Source: Saprospiraceae bacterium
GTDB lineage: Bacteria; Bacteroidota; Bacteroidia; Chitinophagales; Saprospiraceae
Length of the DNA stretch: 8,983 nt
Assembly (NCBI GenBank): GCA_027031185.1
Contig: JALVEF010000372.1
Location: forward strand, 1-8,983
Direction: 5' to 3'
In this document: piece by piece, positions 5,172-8,983 of the stretch
Layout: each line of letters begins with the position of its first letter
Position numbering within the stretch: position 1 is the stretch's first letter
Program-made: the position numbers and the translations under genes
Notes under the pieces: model-generated
Seen by the model: only the letters and a program-made list of their open reading frames with translations
Database searches by the model: none
What the model was told of the DNA's origin: nothing

Positions 5172-6839
5172 ATGAAGACGGCATTCGGGAAGATACATGG
5201 ATGGATAATCGGGCTGGCCCTGGCAATGTGGTTGCCTTTTCTTGGAGGCGTGCATCTGTTTGATTGGGATGAGGTGAATTTTGCGGAGATTGCGCGTGAA
5301 ATGCTGGTAAGCGGGGATTATTTCCGGCCGCGGGTGAATTTCCAGCCGTTTTGGGAGAAGCCGCCGCTGTTTTTTTGGATGCAGGCCGCTTCGATGAAGT
5401 TGTTTGGGGTGCGGGAGTTTAGCGCGCGGCTGCCGAATGTCGCTATCAGCCTGGTGATGCTGATAGCCCTCATGCGGTTGGGGGACTTTATGAGCCATCA
5501 CAAGGGGACAGGCAAGTACTGGGCATTGGCTTATGTGGGTTCCATTTTGCCGCACTTGTACGCGCGCTCGGGCATCATAGATCCGTGGTTTAATTTCTTT
5601 ATGTTTTTGGGGATTGTGTTTTATGGTTTTGCCTTTACGAAGGCGGTGGAGATCGCTTCGTTTAGGCTTTCGGACAATATCTGGGCGTTGATAGCAGGAT
5701 GCTTTATCGGGTTGGCCGTGCTGACAAAAGGGCCGGTGGGATATTTGATACCGGTGCTGGTGATCGTGATAGAATGGCTGGTACGACGGACGGCGCGGAC
5801 GCGGCTGTTGTTGAAGCATTTGGTGCTCATTACGGCGGCGACATTGGTGACGACAATGCTGTGGTTTGGGTGGGATTTGTACAAGCACGGCCCGTGGTTT
5901 TTGAAGACGTTTACGGCCTATCAGCTCCGGTTGCTAAGGACGCCAGACGCCGGGCACGGCGGTTTTTTCGGTTATCACGTGGTGGTGCTGTTGTTTGGGG
6001 TATTTCCGGCCAGTTATCTGGCAATCCGGAGTTTGATATTCCGTCGGGAAATCAGGAAGAAAAACGACACACTGGTATTTAACCGGCTGATGTCGGTGAC
6101 GTTTTGGGTGGTGTTGGTTTTGTTTTCGATTGTCAAGTCAAAAATCGTCCACTACTCTTCGCTGGCCTATTTTCCGCTGACCTATTACGCGGCTTATGCG
6201 ATAGCCAACCGGCGGGAGTATGCCATTCCGGCACAGCCGGTTTTCTTTATCCGTTGGACGGGGCTGTTTTTTGGTTTGCTGCTGGTGCTGTTGCCGTTGG
6301 TAGGACGCCACCCGGAATGGCTGAAGGCTTATGTTTTTCATGATGGCTTTGCGCGCGCCAATCTGGATGCGGCGGTGCACTGGCCCTGGTGGACGGGCGG
6401 CGCGGGTATGTTATTGTGGGCAGTGATTTTGCTATGGGGCTACCGGCGGCGGCACGGATTAGCGGATGCTTATACCTGGTTGTTTGTGGGGATGGCCTTG
6501 TTTATGGCGGTGGCCATCAGCATTGTGGTGCCGCGGGTAGAGGCCTATACCCAACGGGCGGCCGTCCACTTTTATGAGTCGAAGCGAGGCGAGGACTGCT
6601 ATATAGAGCCTGTGGGCTTCAAGACGTATGCGCATTTGTTTTACGCGCGCGTGAAGAAGCACGAGAACGCGCGAGCCTACGACCACGAATGGCTGCTGCG
6701 CGGGCCGGTGGACAAGCCGACGTACCTGGTGGCCAAAATCACCGGCGAGGATGCGTTGCGCGCGCTGCCGGATGCCTCGCTCGTTTATCGCAAAAACGGA
6801 TTTGTGTTTTACCGGCGAGAGGCAGCACGCGAAGAATAA
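5172..6839 (+). CDS. GT83/ArnT-like (PMT superfamily) integral membrane glycosyltransferase
   Basis: Polytopic inner-membrane GT-C glycosyltransferase of 555 aa, close to the ArnT length. It is expected to transfer a sugar from a polyprenyl-phosphate donor to an envelope acceptor on the periplasmic side. ATG 5172 is preferred to an in-frame TTG three codons upstream. After the first hydrophobic segment (~9-27) comes the acidic loop FDWDE (D31-E34, with D33/E34 as likely catalytic or metal residues), then AEIAREMLVSGDYFRP and EKPPLFFW, hallmarks of the ArnT/GT83 and PMT_2 group. Further family-like motifs are YARSGIIDPW (~130), LTKGPVGYLIP (~184-194) and KIVHYSSLAYFPL (~324-336). About 12 hydrophobic segments are visible, followed by a ~100-residue polar C-terminal domain. 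The sugar and acceptor cannot be deduced, and no lipid A genes are nearby. It is the first gene of the predicted operon, 20 bp before the DUF4403 gene. Confidence 0.88.
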   Translation: MKTAFGKIHGWIIGLALAMWLPFLGGVHLFDWDEVNFAEIAREMLVSGDYFRPRVNFQPFWEKPPLFFWMQAASMKLFGVREFSARLPNVAISLVMLIALMRLGDFMSHHKGTGKYWALAYVGSILPHLYARSGIIDPWFNFFMFLGIVFYGFAFTKAVEIASFRLSDNIWALIAGCFIGLAVLTKGPVGYLIPVLVIVIEWLVRRTARTRLLLKHLVLITAATLVTTMLWFGWDLYKHGPWFLKTFTAYQLRLLRTPDAGHGGFFGYHVVVLLFGVFPASYLAIRSLIFRREIRKKNDTLVFNRLMSVTFWVVLVLFSIVKSKIVHYSSLAYFPLTYYAAYAIANRREYAIPAQPVFFIRWTGLFFGLLLVLLPLVGRHPEWLKAYVFHDGFARANLDAAVHWPWWTGGAGMLLWAVILLWGYRRRHGLADAYTWLFVGMALFMAVAISIVVPRVEAYTQRAAVHFYESKRGEDCYIEPVGFKTYAHLFYARVKKHENARAYDHEWLLRGPVDKPTYLVAKITGEDALRALPDASLVYRKNGFVFYRREAAREE

Positions 6840-6859
6840 ACCACGGACACCCGGTTGTT

Positions 6860-8170
6860 ATGGTACGAAGTATTGCCAGTACACTGCTGATCATCCTCGC
6901 GGTGGCTTGCCACCGCAAACTCACTAAAACTACGGCCTTGAAGACGACGTATCCGGCTATATCTACGATTTATATGGACATAGCGGCAGCCAAGTCCGGC
7001 GTTTTGCGTCATTTGCAGGAATTGACAGATGCGGTATTGCAGGAGCAAAATAGGTCCGGGGGGCGTATGGAGATAGCTCGTGCGGGGGAAATGACGCTGG
7101 ACATGGATGGCAAGCGCATTTATATCTCCGTACCGGTGTCGCTGGCAGTGCGTTCGGGGCTCATGGCCGGTACCCGGGGCGTACTGCGCGTAAGGTTCAG
7201 GACGGAGTACTCGATCCGGCCGGACTGGATTCTGGAAAGTCATACAGTCGTGGATCGGCATGAGTGGCCGGAGCCGCCGCGGGCGCATTTGGCCGGGCTT
7301 CGCATACCCATCGAAAAGCTGGCTGACAGGGCCGTGGGGGCGATCGCTCCGGCAATAGCCAGGCGGATAGACGAGCAATTGATGACTGCCATAAACGGGC
7401 GGCGCGGTGAGTGGCTCAGGGCAATGGAGGCACTGGGTCATCCGCGAATGGTGGATAGTACGCATCGTTTGTACTTGTGGGGCAAGGTCCGGCAAGTGGC
7501 CTGGACACCGCCCCGCTTGGAAGATGACACGCTGCGCACCGCACTGACCGTGCGGGCGGAAGTGTATGTGGGGTCGAGTCCTCCGGACACACTACGAGTG
7601 GATTCGCTACCGTTGGAAGAAACCGATGCGGAAAGCGCCACGGTAATCCACATAAACGGCTCGTGGGATGAGGCGATGCTGACGCGATTGGCGCAGGAAG
7701 CCTTGTGCGGCAGAGTTTTTAAGACCGGCGGTAAGACGGTACGTGTAGAATCGGCCAAAGTAGCCATAGCCGGACGTCTCTTGGTGACCAAATTGCGGTT
7801 GCGGGGTGGTTTTGATGGCTTTTTCACACTGTACGCCGCGCCACTATCCGGCCTGCCTGGCCGGATAGTGGCATCGGACGATATGGATATTACGCTGGAC
7901 GGCGGCCGCTTTTGGCACCGGTGGGGGCTGCGCCTGGCCAAAGGGCGAATAAAAATGCAGCTGGCGGAGAAAATAAATGCACAAGCGGAGTCTATCTCCC
8001 GACAGATGTTGGAAAATGTAAAGGAACTGACAAATTCCCTATCTTTGGGAAAAAATATCCAAATTGTGGTATTGCCCGATGGGCGTATAATACATAACTT
8101 TGAGACCATCCCCCTCCGACTCCGCACAGTAACCACACTATCGGGAAAACTAAAAGTCAGCCTTAAATGA
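6860..8170 (+). CDS. DUF4403 family lipoprotein
   Basis: Predicted 436-aa lipoprotein of unknown function. The N-terminus MVRSIASTLLIILAVAC has a short charged region, a hydrophobic core and a lipobox-like AVAC with the lipidated Cys at 17. ATG 6860 is chosen because the longer in-frame start at 6689 lies inside the glycosyltransferase gene and would bury the signal peptide. The body resembles DUF4403 (Pfam family, common in Bacteroidota): an early IYMDIAAAKSGVLRHLQ segment, a conserved DW near residue 119 (RPDWILESHTVV), WPEPP, a central RRGEWLRAMEALGHPR helix and an LYLWGKV-type strand, followed by a second related half. Alternating beta-strands and amphipathic helices suggest a lipid- or envelope-associated fold, but that is speculation. 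It starts 20 bp after the glycosyltransferase and overlaps the next gene by four bases (ATGA), implying translational coupling. A 14-bp perfect inverted repeat lies inside it (7840-7872). Confidence 0.8.
   Translation: MVRSIASTLLIILAVACHRKLTKTTALKTTYPAISTIYMDIAAAKSGVLRHLQELTDAVLQEQNRSGGRMEIARAGEMTLDMDGKRIYISVPVSLAVRSGLMAGTRGVLRVRFRTEYSIRPDWILESHTVVDRHEWPEPPRAHLAGLRIPIEKLADRAVGAIAPAIARRIDEQLMTAINGRRGEWLRAMEALGHPRMVDSTHRLYLWGKVRQVAWTPPRLEDDTLRTALTVRAEVYVGSSPPDTLRVDSLPLEETDAESATVIHINGSWDEAMLTRLAQEALCGRVFKTGGKTVRVESAKVAIAGRLLVTKLRLRGGFDGFFTLYAAPLSGLPGRIVASDDMDITLDGGRFWHRWGLRLAKGRIKMQLAEKINAQAESISRQMLENVKELTNSLSLGKNIQIVVLPDGRIIHNFETIPLRLRTVTTLSGKLKVSLK
7840..7872. repeat. Perfect 14-bp inverted repeat inside the DUF4403 gene
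   Basis: GCCACTATCCGGCC (7840-7853) and GGCCGGATAGTGGC (7859-7872) are exactly complementary around a 5-nt loop, TGCCT. The sequence is read through as PLSGLPGRIVA in the DUF4403 frame, so the gene is not interrupted. In RNA this would be a very stable hairpin about 300 nt before the end of the gene. Confidence 0.75.
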
Positions 8171-8658
8171 CCTATTCTGATTTCCTTCTGGAACCAGCCT
8201 CCCCTCTAATAGACAAGCTCACTCGCGAGACAAAATCTGACTGCTGCCGTCAAGAATGTGTCGAAATGCTGAACCATTTTACTTTGTCCTATATGATTTC
8301 GACAGGTGCAGTGAAAGTACGAGCGGTACTGCCTCCCGAACGGATAGCGTTTCACAAGGTTAGATTTTTCTCGAAGCAGAAGCACATCACACAGGTACTA
8401 CCTCAAAATCTACTGGAGCAGAGTATAATGGAAAAGCCTGTGTTTCCCACCGACTACAAAAAGGCGCTTGCACTATACAAACGCGCCAGGCAGGACTTTG
8501 ATGCGTATTTTCGAGCTAATCCAATGGCGAAATCTTGCCACCCGTACTTCGGATATCTTTGTTATGAGGAGTGGGTGCAGTTTCACGCGCGGCACATCCG
8601 GCATCATTTGGTGCAGTTGTCGTGTTTGGAGTCGCTTCCGGGCTTCTACTATGAATGA
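8167..8658 (+). CDS. DUF1569 (DinB-fold) protein
   Basis: Small 163-aa cytoplasmic protein with no signal peptide. It resembles DUF1569, a branch of the DinB/YfiT four-helix superfamily whose members bind a metal through three histidines and in some cases act as thiol transferases. The presumed ligands are visible: H37 in MLNHF in the second helix, and H143/H147 (HxxxH) in the C-terminal ARHIRHHLVQL helix, after the family-typical HPYFGYLCYEEW segment. No substrate can be named. It starts inside the DUF4403 stop codon (ATGA overlap at 8167-8170), so it should be translated from the same mRNA as the lipoprotein and glycosyltransferase. Why a cytosolic DinB-fold protein is coupled to two envelope genes is unclear. 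Its base composition looks more AT-rich than the upstream genes in the first half. Confidence 0.8.
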   Translation: MTYSDFLLEPASPLIDKLTRETKSDCCRQECVEMLNHFTLSYMISTGAVKVRAVLPPERIAFHKVRFFSKQKHITQVLPQNLLEQSIMEKPVFPTDYKKALALYKRARQDFDAYFRANPMAKSCHPYFGYLCYEEWVQFHARHIRHHLVQLSCLESLPGFYYE

Positions 8659-8701
8659 CGGACGGGTACGGAGATGCGCGCCCTTTTCAAGGTAAAAGAT
8701 T

Positions 8702-8720
8702 AGCCACCCTTCGGGCGGCT
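8702..8720. terminator. Possible weak terminator hairpin after the operon
   Basis: AGCCACCCTTCGGGCGGCT can fold into a stem with AGCC/GGCT, one A-C mismatch, and a CC/GG part closing a UUCG-containing loop. It lies 44 bp after the DUF1569 stop codon. No T-run follows on the plus strand (TGGGAAGGG). On the minus strand it is followed by a T-rich stretch (AATCTTTT), so it could serve a convergent gene beyond the window. The assignment is weak. Confidence 0.3.
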
Positions 8721-8743
8721 TGGGAAGGGCCGATTGTTATGTT

Positions 8744-8922
8744 GTAACGGTGTAACTGTTTAGGTGCTCCTGTTTTTAGGGATAAAATAGGCATTTTTGT
8801 GCCTACCGAAGCTAAAATTTTCGATGTGTAGCAGCGCTACATGAGAAAATTTTGGCAAAGGTAGGTGCAAAAAGGGCATTTTAGCACAAAAACATCGGGT
8901 ACCTAAACAGTTACGTAACGGT
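8744..8922. mobile_element. 163-bp palindromic MITE-like element with 8-bp flanking direct repeats (IS66-like ends)
   Basis: The element is 8752-8914. Its ends GTAACTGTTTAGGT (8752-8765) and ACCTAAACAGTTAC (8901-8914) are perfect 14-bp terminal inverted repeats. The interior arms stay imperfectly complementary up to the centre TGTAGC-AGC-GCTACA (8827-8841), sharing blocks such as TGTTTTT, TAAAAT, CCTACC and AAAATTTTC. GTAACGGT occurs immediately outside both ends (8744-8751, 8915-8922) as a candidate 8-bp target duplication. IS66-family elements are known for ends starting GTAA and 8-bp duplications, so a non-autonomous IS66 derivative is inferred. No ORF is present inside. The caveat is that GTAACGGT also belongs to the local octamer repeat family. 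Confidence 0.65.
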
Positions 8923-8935
8923 TTAATAACCACTC

Positions 8936-8968
8936 AAACCTATACGGTTTTGGGAGCCTTATAGGTTT
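8936..8968. repeat. Inverted repeat AAACCTATA / TATAGGTTT near the window edge
   Basis: AAACCTATA (8936-8944) pairs exactly with TATAGGTTT (8960-8968) around a 15-nt loop, followed by TATCG. It may be a terminator-like hairpin or the start of another repeat; the window ends 15 bases later. No gene is visible between 8659 and 8983. Confidence 0.45.
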
Positions 8969-8983
8969 TATCGTTATGGCCTT

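Noticed and set aside
5127..5888. 253-codon minus-strand frame opposite the glycosyltransferase
   Set aside because: It is a low-complexity, His/Pro/Gln/Arg-rich translation antisense to a gene with strong family motifs.
6689..6859. N-terminal extension of the DUF4403 protein from an upstream in-frame ATG
   Set aside because: It lies almost wholly inside the glycosyltransferase gene in another frame and would place the lipoprotein signal sequence internally.

Overview
The window looks like chromosomal DNA from a moderately GC-rich member of the Bacteroidota, perhaps Saprospiria or Chitinophagia. That placement is inferred from several things: genes start without Shine-Dalgarno sequences, a TAnnTTTG-type -7 element lies upstream of one gene, the protein families (DUF4403 lipoprotein, a Bacteroidota-style 2-Cys peroxiredoxin, a secreted M1/M28 peptidase) fit, and the intergenic DNA is rich in short repeats. 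No rRNA, tRNA, CRISPR array or phage gene is visible.

Layout. Positions 1-271 are non-coding and full of repeats: four TTCGRCARGCTC-type units, a half copy of a hairpin element, and a perfect 21-bp inverted repeat. Positions 272-3613 (minus strand) encode a very large secreted peptidase that joins an M1-type metallopeptidase, an M28 aminopeptidase and a C-terminal PDZ domain. A divergent promoter region (3614-3824) separates it from a typical 2-Cys peroxiredoxin on the plus strand (3825-4460). Next comes a 711-bp gene-free stretch (4461-5171) holding a 14-bp tandem array, a strong intrinsic terminator, two small CTTTAG hairpins, two nearly identical 103-bp hairpin elements, and an array of 8-bp units. 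A probable three-gene operon follows on the plus strand: a GT83/ArnT-like membrane glycosyltransferase (5172-6839), a DUF4403 lipoprotein (6860-8170) and a DUF1569/DinB-fold protein (8167-8658). The gap between the first two is 20 bp and the last two overlap by ATGA. The right end (8659-8983) is non-coding and carries a 163-bp palindromic element with 14-bp perfect terminal inverted repeats and 8-bp flanking direct repeats, which looks like a MITE of IS66 type.

The genes are housekeeping or cell-envelope in character: extracytoplasmic peptide breakdown, peroxide detoxification, and sugar transfer to an envelope acceptor plus a lipoprotein of unknown role. I see no convincing new protein system such as defence, secretion or biosynthesis. 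The least ordinary content is the intergenic DNA. Several repeat families (14-mer, hairpin element, octamer, palindromic MITE) recur at more than one locus here and often abut one another. The 14-mer and hairpin element occur together both at the left end and in the middle of the window, and octamer-like units lie on both sides of the glycosyltransferase operon.
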